Below are positions 48,205 through 54,496 of a stretch of 54,496 nucleotides of DNA, piece after piece (position 1 is the stretch's first letter; each line of letters opens with the position of its first letter). The stretch lies in contig CADBEI010000012.1 in assembly GCA_902793695.1 (NCBI GenBank), positions 1-54,496 on the forward strand, read 5' to 3'. A program made the position numbers and the translations under genes. The notes beneath the pieces were generated by a model that saw only the letters and a program-made list of their open reading frames with translations, was not told where the DNA came from and made no database searches. Source of the DNA: an uncultured Pseudomonadota bacterium (GTDB lineage: Bacteria; Pseudomonadota; Alphaproteobacteria; RF32; CAG-239).

Positions 48205-49907
48205 TTTATTGAAAATATTTCCGCCGTGAAAATATTTCCGCCGTTTTTCTCTTTTTCCGCTTTTTTGGCGGCTTTTTGGGCGGCTTTTTGGGCGGCTTTT
48301 TCTGCTTTTTTGGCAGCTTTTTCTATTGCTTTTTGAGCGCGCTTAGCCTCTCTGTCTGCTTTGGCTTCGGCATTTTCCTTATCTCGCTGAGCCGTTTCTT
48401 TGGTTTCCTGCTTGACTTCATTTGCAGCTACGCTCATAACTTTTAAATCATAAGTTTCACCTGCTTTTTCATGAGTCTTTATTTTCTTCATAAATTCTTT
48501 CGGATCTTTTTTCAAAAGTTCGCGAGCGGCAGCCAAATCTTCTTCACGTTTTGAATTTTGTTCTACATTCTGTAAACCCTCTTGCTCTTTTTGGCTATTA
48601 AAGTCAGTGCTATATTTCATTTCTTTCACATTATTGAGCATTTGCCCCAAATTAAACTCATTACCGGTATTTACTCCCATACCTTTCAGTTGTTCTTCAG
48701 CACCACCTTTATCTGCGCCGGAATTGGTACGAGCATTGGAAACCGCTGCCGCCTCCTCTTCGCGCACGGTTTCGGCTTGCGGTGTTGTCGCAACATATTC
48801 GTCACGGTCGTTAATTTTTTTAACCTTAGCATTAAACGCCGCCCGATCATCAACCAGCGCGTTCAACTTATTAATCTGCTCCACTGATAATTGATTTTCC
48901 TGAAACCATTGTTTCAACAATCTGGTCGGAATATAGTCCCCTTTTGCGCCATGACGAATCATACTTGCATCAAATTTATACCCCATTCCTTCAAGTTCTT
49001 CTTTCAAGACCGTCGGTCCCATTTTGAGCGCATAATCCATATTGGCGGAAAGCGTCATATTACCGCCGGCACTGCCGCTGTTATCGGAAGTGCGGGAATG
49101 GTTTGTAGCGGCCGTGTTACCGAAACTGATATTGTTATCGGTTGTATGTTCCTGCTTTTTTGCCGATTCTTTAACGAGATTTTTTACTTCATCTGAATAA
49201 TTTTTTGCCGTTTCCGGATTATTAACCAAGTCAAGCACGGCAAGATAAATCTTGTGGCTCGGGTCGTCTTCTCTGGACGCTCCTTTCAAAAATCCCGTAA
49301 ATACTCTCTTTTGTTCATCCGAAAGCGGGCTCGGAAGTCCTCTGAGCATAACATCAGCCTGTTCCCGCGTCAGATTATCTATCGGTTGTTGCACCTTTTC
49401 CTCAGTATTAGTTCTCTCATTTGTTTTTTTCTGAACGTCCCTTACCATATTTTCGACATCTTCCGAATATTCTTTGCTGGCTACCAAAACAACCGCCGTT
49501 TTATAGTAGTCGTTGGCATACCCATTTTGTCTGGCATAGGCTTCCAATCTGTTTGCAAAGGCCTTCTTATCTTCCGGTGTTTTAAGCGCTCTGAGGTCTT
49601 TATCTACAACTTCATATAACTTTCCGCGATTCGTTCTGCTTTTGCCTTCAGTTTCTCTCTGTTTGATAAATTCATTGAAGATACCCTTTAAATCGTCTGA
49701 TACCTCTATTTTACCATGGGCTATACTATCAAGCATAGCGGTATAAACATCATAATTGGTCTTAGCCAACTGTTTTAGCTGTTCCTTAATATGACCTTCC
49801 CGACCTTCAGAAGACATATATCCCATACTGCCGTACTTTTTCAACCAATCTTCATATCCTGCAATTATATCTTCAATTGTCTTAACTTGCTCACTCTTAT
49901 CAGCCAT
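48201..49907 (-). CDS. Large charged coiled-coil protein, N-terminal part
   Basis: 568 codons from ATG at 49907 (GGGAG 9 nt upstream). A helical, hydrophilic protein without signal peptide or membrane helix; it contains two Asn/Thr/Ser-rich linkers and near its end the repeated KAEKAAQKAAQKAAKKAEKEK, an Ala/Lys helix like the TolA or histone-H1 type. The frame ends NGGNIFTAEIFSIK after a 17-bp tandem duplication; without it the chain continues into the gene at 47788-48204 for a total of about 695 residues. The two copies of motifs such as KAVVLVASKEYSEDVENMV and KIYLAVLDLVNNPETAKNYS suggest internal repeats. Function unknown; the name is descriptive. Confidence 0.6.
   Translation of the reverse strand: MADKSEQVKTIEDIIAGYEDWLKKYGSMGYMSSEGREGHIKEQLKQLAKTNYDVYTAMLDSIAHGKIEVSDDLKGIFNEFIKQRETEGKSRTNRGKLYEVVDKDLRALKTPEDKKAFANRLEAYARQNGYANDYYKTAVVLVASKEYSEDVENMVRDVQKKTNERTNTEEKVQQPIDNLTREQADVMLRGLPSPLSDEQKRVFTGFLKGASREDDPSHKIYLAVLDLVNNPETAKNYSDEVKNLVKESAKKQEHTTDNNISFGNTAATNHSRTSDNSGSAGGNMTLSANMDYALKMGPTVLKEELEGMGYKFDASMIRHGAKGDYIPTRLLKQWFQENQLSVEQINKLNALVDDRAAFNAKVKKINDRDEYVATTPQAETVREEEAAAVSNARTNSGADKGGAEEQLKGMGVNTGNEFNLGQMLNNVKEMKYSTDFNSQKEQEGLQNVEQNSKREEDLAAARELLKKDPKEFMKKIKTHEKAGETYDLKVMSVAANEVKQETKETAQRDKENAEAKADREAKRAQKAIEKAAKKAEKAAQKAAQKAAKKAEKEKNGGNIFTAEIFSIK
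48211..48244. repeat. 17-bp perfect tandem duplication
   Basis: GAAAATATTTCCGCCGT at 48211-48227 and again at 48228-48244. It shifts frame at the 3' end of the coiled-coil gene. Confidence 0.95.
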
Positions 49908-50084
49908 TTCTTTTCTCCCTGTTTAACGTTATTTATACTCTCTTTATATCACACTTTTTTCATTTTGTGTATTACATTTTTGTTACATTTTCTTTCGGCG
50001 CATTTTTTGCTTTGCAGAAACGCAACAAAAAGCTTGCACCGCCGTCTTATATCGTATAACCTGTTGCCAACAAAGGATAACAAA

Positions 50085-50741
50085 ATGATAGCTAAATTAC
50101 GCGGAATTATAGATTCAATCGGCGAAGATACTTGTATCATCGATGTCAACGGCGTCGGATACGCGGTTGCCGCTTCGGCCAAAACTTTGAGCAAATTGCA
50201 ACTCGGTGCAGAAACTACGCTCTTAACAATTATGACGGTACGCGAAGATGATATTTCGCTGTTCGGATTTGCCGATGCTTGGGAAAAAGAGTGGTTTAAC
50301 ACCCTGACCAAAGTGCAGGGAGTAGGTGCCAAAGTATGTTTGAGCATTCTCTCGGTATTAACCCCTACCCAACTTTCGCAGGCCATCGGAGCGCAAGACA
50401 AGGCCTCCTTCTGCCGTGCTTCCGGTGTCGGTCCCAAACTGGCGGCACGCATTGTGACCGAACTTAAAGATAAAATCGTTACCGTGCCGGTTGCCGCTTC
50501 CGCACATCCGCTGACTTCCGCTCCCGCCGATGAACCTGCCGCAGCTCAGATTGCCCCGCAGGCAGAAGTTGATTACACCAAAAGCGAAGATGTTACCTCG
50601 GCTTTGGTTAATCTCGGCTATCAGCGTTTGGAAGCTTATCACGCCGCAAGCAAAGTAGTTTCCGCCAATCCTGACGCCAATGTCGCCACCTTAATTCGAC
50701 TGGCGCTCAAAGAATTTGCCAACAAGGAATTTGAAGTATGA
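50085..50741 (+). CDS. ruvA: Holliday junction DNA helicase subunit RuvA
   Basis: 218 residues from ATG at 50085 (AAAGGATAACAAA upstream); the longer open frame from 49791 has no support. OB-fold domain I ([20 protein letters not shown]), helix-hairpin-helix domain II with [13 protein letters not shown] and [18 protein letters not shown], a variable linker, and the small C-terminal domain III ([21 protein letters not shown]) that contacts RuvB. It holds the four-way junction during branch migration. ruvB overlaps its stop (ATGA). ruvC is not upstream as it often is. Confidence 0.97.
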   Translation: MIAKLRGIIDSIGEDTCIIDVNGVGYAVAASAKTLSKLQLGAETTLLTIMTVREDDISLFGFADAWEKEWFNTLTKVQGVGAKVCLSILSVLTPTQLSQAIGAQDKASFCRASGVGPKLAARIVTELKDKIVTVPVAASAHPLTSAPADEPAAAQIAPQAEVDYTKSEDVTSALVNLGYQRLEAYHAASKVVSANPDANVATLIRLALKEFANKEFEV

Positions 50742-51799
50742 CCGATGATACTCGTATAGTAAGTCCCAAAGAACAGCCGGAAGACAGCCAAATCGGCAAC
50801 AATCCGATTAATCTGCGCCCGACCTCGCTTGACGATTTCGTCGGTCAGCGCGAAGTTTGCGACAACCTCAAAGTGTTCATAACCGCGGCTCGTCAGCGCG
50901 GTGAGGCTCTGGACCACGTTTTGCTGTTCGGCCCTCCGGGACTGGGCAAAACCACCTTATCTTCCATCGTAGCCAAAGAACTCGGTGTCGGTTTTCATGC
51001 CACTTCGGCGCCGATGATTTCCAAATCAGGTGACTTGGCGGCGATTTTAACCAACCTCGAACGTAACGATGTGCTGTTTATTGATGAAATCCACCGCTTA
51101 AATCCGGCAATTGAAGAAGTGCTTTATTCGGCGATGGAAGATTTTCAGCTAGATTTAATTATCGGCGAAGGGCCGTCGGCACGCTCGGTACGCATTGATT
51201 TGCAACCGTTTACTTTGGTTGGTGCCACCACTCGCTCCGGCTTGCTTTCCACCCCGTTGCGCGAACGCTTCGGTATTCCGCTCCGGCTTGATTTTTATTC
51301 ACACGAAGACTTAAAGAAAATCGTACAGCGTGGTGCCAGTCTGCTTAATATTGAAATTTCCGACAGCGGCGCCATGGAAATCGCCAAACGCTCGCGCGGC
51401 ACTCCGCGTATTGCCGGCAGGTTATTGCGACGTGTTCGTGACTTTGGTGCGGTTTCCGATAAAAAAGTCATTGATGAGCATATCTCCGATATGGCCTTAA
51501 AACGCCTTGATGTTGATGATTTCGGGCTGGATAATTTTGATCGCCGTTATCTTAATTGCATTGTCAAAAACTACGGCGGCGGACCTGTCGGAGCCGATAC
51601 TTTGGCCGCAGCACTTTCCGAAGAACGCGACACCATTGAAGAAGTGGTTGAGCCGTTCTTGCTCAAACTCGGCTTTTTGCAACGCACTCCGCGCGGCCGC
51701 ATAATTTCACAACTCGGCTACAAATATTTAGGGATTCGTATGCCGTCAAAACCGAGCAAACAATATGATTTATTGGAGGAAACCGATGCCGACTTTTAA
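50738..51799 (+). CDS. ruvB: Holliday junction DNA helicase ATPase RuvB
   Basis: 353 residues. AAA+ motor: [12 protein letters not shown], Walker [11 protein letters not shown] (65-73), Walker [10 protein letters not shown] (about 114-121), sensor [11 protein letters not shown] and arginine finger region [15 protein letters not shown], then winged-helix C terminus ending [12 protein letters not shown]. Drives branch migration with RuvA. Overlaps ruvA by 4 bp and ybgC by 14 bp, so the three are translationally coupled. Confidence 0.97.
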   Translation: MTDDTRIVSPKEQPEDSQIGNNPINLRPTSLDDFVGQREVCDNLKVFITAARQRGEALDHVLLFGPPGLGKTTLSSIVAKELGVGFHATSAPMISKSGDLAAILTNLERNDVLFIDEIHRLNPAIEEVLYSAMEDFQLDLIIGEGPSARSVRIDLQPFTLVGATTRSGLLSTPLRERFGIPLRLDFYSHEDLKKIVQRGASLLNIEISDSGAMEIAKRSRGTPRIAGRLLRRVRDFGAVSDKKVIDEHISDMALKRLDVDDFGLDNFDRRYLNCIVKNYGGGPVGADTLAAALSEERDTIEEVVEPFLLKLGFLQRTPRGRIISQLGYKYLGIRMPSKPSKQYDLLEETDADF

Positions 51800-52238
51800 T
51801 CTTTTGCCGGCAGCCGGCACTGCCGTTGACAATATTTTTGCCTATCCGATTCGCGTATATTATGAAGACACCGATGCCGGCGGTATTGTTTATTATGCCA
51901 ATTATCTCAAATTTGCCGAGCGTGCCCGTACCGAATTTTTGCGCATGCTGTCCGTACATCAGCAACAGGATTTGGAACAAAAACAAACCGGATTTATCGT
52001 ACGCTCCTGCCATATTGAATACTTAAAATCCGCCGTATTGGATGATGCGTTGATTGTGACCTGTCAAGTTGCCGAAATCGGTGCCGCCAGCTCTACGGTA
52101 ATGCAAGAAATACGCCGCGGAGATGACTTATTGGCCACTCTTGAAGTCAAAGTAATCTATATGGATGTTGCCTCGCATCGTCCTACCAGAATTCCGCCGG
52201 AAATGCGTGCAAAATTTTATGAATATGAGAAAAAATAA
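51786..52238 (+). CDS. ybgC: YbgC-family acyl-CoA thioesterase
   Basis: 150 residues from ATG at 51786, inside the end of ruvB, with GGAGG 6 nt upstream. Hot-dog fold with the catalytic motif [20 protein letters not shown] (acidic residues D28/D30) followed by [12 protein letters not shown]. YbgC enzymes hydrolyse short-chain or lipid-related acyl-CoA at the inner membrane and are usually linked with tol-pal; here tolQ does not follow, as a cation antiporter gene comes next. Confidence 0.92.
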   Translation: MPTFNLLPAAGTAVDNIFAYPIRVYYEDTDAGGIVYYANYLKFAERARTEFLRMLSVHQQQDLEQKQTGFIVRSCHIEYLKSAVLDDALIVTCQVAEIGAASSTVMQEIRRGDDLLATLEVKVIYMDVASHRPTRIPPEMRAKFYEYEKK

Positions 52239-52318
52239 AGATTTTTCGGTAGTTTAATCTTTTGTAAAAAATTTCCCGCTAGAATGAGCGCAATCACAAC
52301 ATTCTTAAGGAAAGAGTC

Positions 52319-54367
52319 ATGCACGGATTGCATCCCCTAATCGTTGATTTAACTTTGATTACGATTTATGCCGCCATTACCACGTTACTGTTCAAAAAAC
52401 TCAAACAGCCGATGGTTTTGGGATATTTGTTGGCCGGTATTTTTGCCGGTCCGTATTTCAATCTGGTGCCGACGGTTACCGATCACGCCAACCTCAGTTT
52501 GTGGGCGGATATCGGGGTGATTTTCCTTTTATTCAGTTTGGGTTTGGAGTTCAGCGTCAAAAAAATGTTTGCCGTCGGAAAATCGGCAATTATCACAGCA
52601 TTGCTCAATATCTTTTTAATGCTGTTTGTCGGCTATTACGTCGGAATGCTGATAGGCTGGAGCACCTCCGACAGTTTCTTCCTCGGCGCCATGATTTCCA
52701 TGTCTTCCACCACCATCATCATTAAAGCTTTTGACGACTTAAACATAAAAAAACAAAAGTTCACCGACTTGGTGTTCGGTATCCTGATAATTGAAGATAT
52801 CGCCGGAGTTTTGATGCTGGTTTTATTACCGACACTGGCCGTCGGCAACGATATCGACGGCAGCGAAATCGGGCTGAGTATCTTAAAACTCGCCGCCTTT
52901 TTAATTTTATGCTTTGTGACCGGCATTTATCTGATTCCGACCGCCTTACGCAAACTTCAAGACTTTGTGAACGATGAAATGCTGCTATTGGTCGCGGTTG
53001 CCCTTTGTCTGACTATGGTTTATTTGGCGGTATATTTTGGTTTTTCTTCGGCTTTGGGTGCATTTATTATGGGTTCAATACTCTCCGAAACCGGTGTCAT
53101 TCAACGCGTCGAACACATCATCAAACCGCTGAAAGACTTTTTCGGCGCCGTCTTTTTCGTAACCGTCGGTATGATGGTAAATCCGCAAATGTTCATCACT
53201 TATGCATACCCGATTGCGGTAATTACGTGCGTAGTTTTAATCGGTATGGTAATATTTTCTATTTTCGGCTTGGTTATATCCGGTCAAAGCTTAAAAACGG
53301 CGGTTTCCTGTGGCTTTTCGCTGGCACAAGTCGGTGAATTTGCCTTTATTATCGCCACCCTCGGCACCAGTCTGAATATCATCGACGACTTTGTATATCC
53401 GATTATCGTGGCCGTTTCGGTAATCACCACCTTCCTAACTCCGATTATGATAAAATCGGCGGCAAAATTCCAAAAATACTTGGAACAAACCCTGCCGGAC
53501 AGTTGGCTGACATTTATCAACCAGAACGCCAAATCGCACGCCGTCGCCTCCGAAGAAAACCAAATGTGGGCGGATTTATTCAAAATATCCTTTATTCGTA
53601 TGTTTATCTTTTCCTTTATTCTGGCAGCCATTATTGCCGTTGTAAAGTTCTGGATTCGGCCTTATGCCATGGAATGGATGCCGAATTTGGCCGCTCGCAT
53701 ATTGACAACGGCGATTGCCCTTTTACTGATGTCGCCGTTCCTGACCGGTTTGGCCGGCCGCAACATCTTGCCGTCGGTTACTGCCGATAATATTAAAAAT
53801 ACCGTCAAAGCGACCTCTGTCAAAACAAAAGAGAAACTGTGTTCCGTATTGCCGTACGAATATTTACAAAACTTATTTAAACGCCTCTTTCCGAACTTAA
53901 ATCTCCGCAAAAGACTTCACGTAACACCTTATCTTTTGCGGCGTCGACTGTTTTCTAATAATCAGGATGAGACCGTAACAAACACCGAAAAACACAAATT
54001 TATGATGCCGCAACACATAAAAACCGTTATTCATGACAACACCGAAACCGTCAAAGGCTCCGTAAAAAGCATTATTTCCAAAGACAGTGTATCCAGAATC
54101 TACACGGATTTATGGTTTGCCAACAAAATCTATCGCCCGTCGCTGCTGATTTTAACCAGTGTGCGCATGTTGGTCGTCTCTTTCTTTATCGTAACCGCAG
54201 TGCACCAGTTTTTAACCGAAAATCCTAAAGTAATCTTTTTATTGCTGTTGGCTTCAATTTGGCTGATTATGCGTTCACAATGGCTTTTCAATCAATATAT
54301 CAAAATAGAGAGCCACTTTCTGGATAACTTAAACGGTGACAACGAAACCGCTCAAACGGAAGAATAA
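52319..54367 (+). CDS. Kef-type monovalent cation/proton antiporter
   Basis: 682 residues from ATG at 52319 (AAGGAAAGAGTC upstream). CPA2-family core with about 12 helices (1-385): LKQPMVLGYLLAGIFAGP, IGVIFLLFSLGLEFS, the ion-binding region with SSTTIIIKA and LIIEDIAGVLML (the paired acidic residues), and ALGAFIMGSILSETGV. The region 385-682 lacks the RCK/TrkA_N nucleotide-binding domain of KefB/C. Instead there are two or three more hydrophobic segments and two basic cytoplasmic stretches, so it is a YbaL/RosB-like or divergent member. It exchanges K+ or Na+ for H+ at the inner membrane. Confidence 0.8.
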   Translation: MHGLHPLIVDLTLITIYAAITTLLFKKLKQPMVLGYLLAGIFAGPYFNLVPTVTDHANLSLWADIGVIFLLFSLGLEFSVKKMFAVGKSAIITALLNIFLMLFVGYYVGMLIGWSTSDSFFLGAMISMSSTTIIIKAFDDLNIKKQKFTDLVFGILIIEDIAGVLMLVLLPTLAVGNDIDGSEIGLSILKLAAFLILCFVTGIYLIPTALRKLQDFVNDEMLLLVAVALCLTMVYLAVYFGFSSALGAFIMGSILSETGVIQRVEHIIKPLKDFFGAVFFVTVGMMVNPQMFITYAYPIAVITCVVLIGMVIFSIFGLVISGQSLKTAVSCGFSLAQVGEFAFIIATLGTSLNIIDDFVYPIIVAVSVITTFLTPIMIKSAAKFQKYLEQTLPDSWLTFINQNAKSHAVASEENQMWADLFKISFIRMFIFSFILAAIIAVVKFWIRPYAMEWMPNLAARILTTAIALLLMSPFLTGLAGRNILPSVTADNIKNTVKATSVKTKEKLCSVLPYEYLQNLFKRLFPNLNLRKRLHVTPYLLRRRLFSNNQDETVTNTEKHKFMMPQHIKTVIHDNTETVKGSVKSIISKDSVSRIYTDLWFANKIYRPSLLILTSVRMLVVSFFIVTAVHQFLTENPKVIFLLLLASIWLIMRSQWLFNQYIKIESHFLDNLNGDNETAQTEE

Positions 54368-54372
54368 ACAGC

Positions 54373-54496
54373 CTATTCAGTGCGATAAACCTGATTGCCG
54401 TCCATCTCCCATTTGCCCGACAACCCCGCACATTTGGCGAAACCGTCGGCATCACCCATGCGCAGATAGTCCGTACAATTAACTCCGAAAACGGCG
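54373..54496 (-). CDS. 3' end of a gene running off the window (partial)
   Basis: The last 41 codons of a minus-strand gene: it reads AVFGVNCTDYLRMGDADGFA, KCAGLSGKWEMDGNQVYRTE then TAG (stop at 54373-54375). The reading frame stays open to the window edge with codon use like its neighbours, and it converges on the antiporter gene 5 bp away. Two Cys in this tail could be structural. The family cannot be named from this fragment. Confidence 0.5.
   Translation of the reverse strand, partial: AVFGVNCTDYLRMGDADGFAKCAGLSGKWEMDGNQVYRTE

Noticed and set aside
48250-48330. 12-bp repeats in the Ala/Lys helix of the coiled-coil gene considered as another frame switch
   Set aside because: The repeat unit is a multiple of three and is in frame, so changes in number alter length but not frame.
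49791-50084. N-terminal extension of ruvA
   Set aside because: It overlaps the opposite-strand coiled-coil gene start and its upstream region; RuvA proteins begin at MIAKLRG.

Overview
The window looks like a chromosomal segment of a host- or gut-associated, uncultured alphaproteobacterium of moderate-to-low GC. The signs are a diderm envelope toolkit (MsbA-type exporter, MlaC, AsmA-like protein, Skp-like chaperone, type Vc adhesin), two-subunit glycyl-tRNA synthetase, an AapJ-like amino-acid binding protein and a ruvA-ruvB-ybgC run of the kind seen upstream of tol-pal in alphaproteobacteria. The lineage call is inference from gene content; no rRNA is present. Promoters are clear sigma-70 type, and most operons end in strong GC stems with T tails.

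Layout. 1-2.6 kb: AsmA-like membrane protein, tRNA-Lys(CTT) followed by a short GC-rich element, a frameshifted cupin and a membrane-anchored Skp/OmpH-like protein. 2.7-18.8 kb: about 16 kb of one giant YadA-type trimeric autotransporter adhesin read on the minus strand from its own promoter, now broken into three frames by a 41-bp tandem duplication and a probable small deletion. 18.8-19.2 kb: a non-coding run of three hairpins. 19.2-25.3 kb: msbA-like exporter, then small proteins of unknown function, including a paralogous pair and a His-rich lipoprotein. 25.4-28.6 kb: glycosyltransferase and thrS. 28.6-30.1 kb: a four-gene unknown operon with an acyl-carrier-like protein between small membrane proteins. 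30.3-35.6 kb: FAD oxidoreductase, a lipoprotein, a tannase/feruloyl-esterase-fold protein lacking catalytic residues, and an L,D-transpeptidase lipoprotein. 35.6-38.5 kb: glyS and glyQ. 38.6-39.8 kb: tRNA-Trp followed by three copies of its 3'-end/terminator sequence with two payloads between them, one an AT-rich alpha/beta hydrolase gene. 40-44 kb: amino-acid binding protein, MlaC, and a split divergent ABC protein. 44.1-47.8 kb: gltX, cysS, tRNA-Thr(TGT), truA. 47.8-49.9 kb: a coiled-coil protein split by a 17-bp tandem duplication. 50-54.4 kb: ruvA, ruvB, ybgC, a Kef-type antiporter and the 3' end of one more gene.

Two themes stand out. First, short genetic units sit directly downstream of tRNA genes and end in a copy of the tRNA 3' end: the same roughly 85-bp element lies behind tRNA-Lys and tRNA-Trp in the same orientation relative to each tRNA, and at tRNA-Trp a second unit carries a hydrolase gene. 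Second, three genes are broken by perfect tandem duplications of 13, 17 and 41 bp, none a multiple of three, and removing one copy restores each reading frame. They could be contingency (phase) switches, recent decay, or assembly effects.
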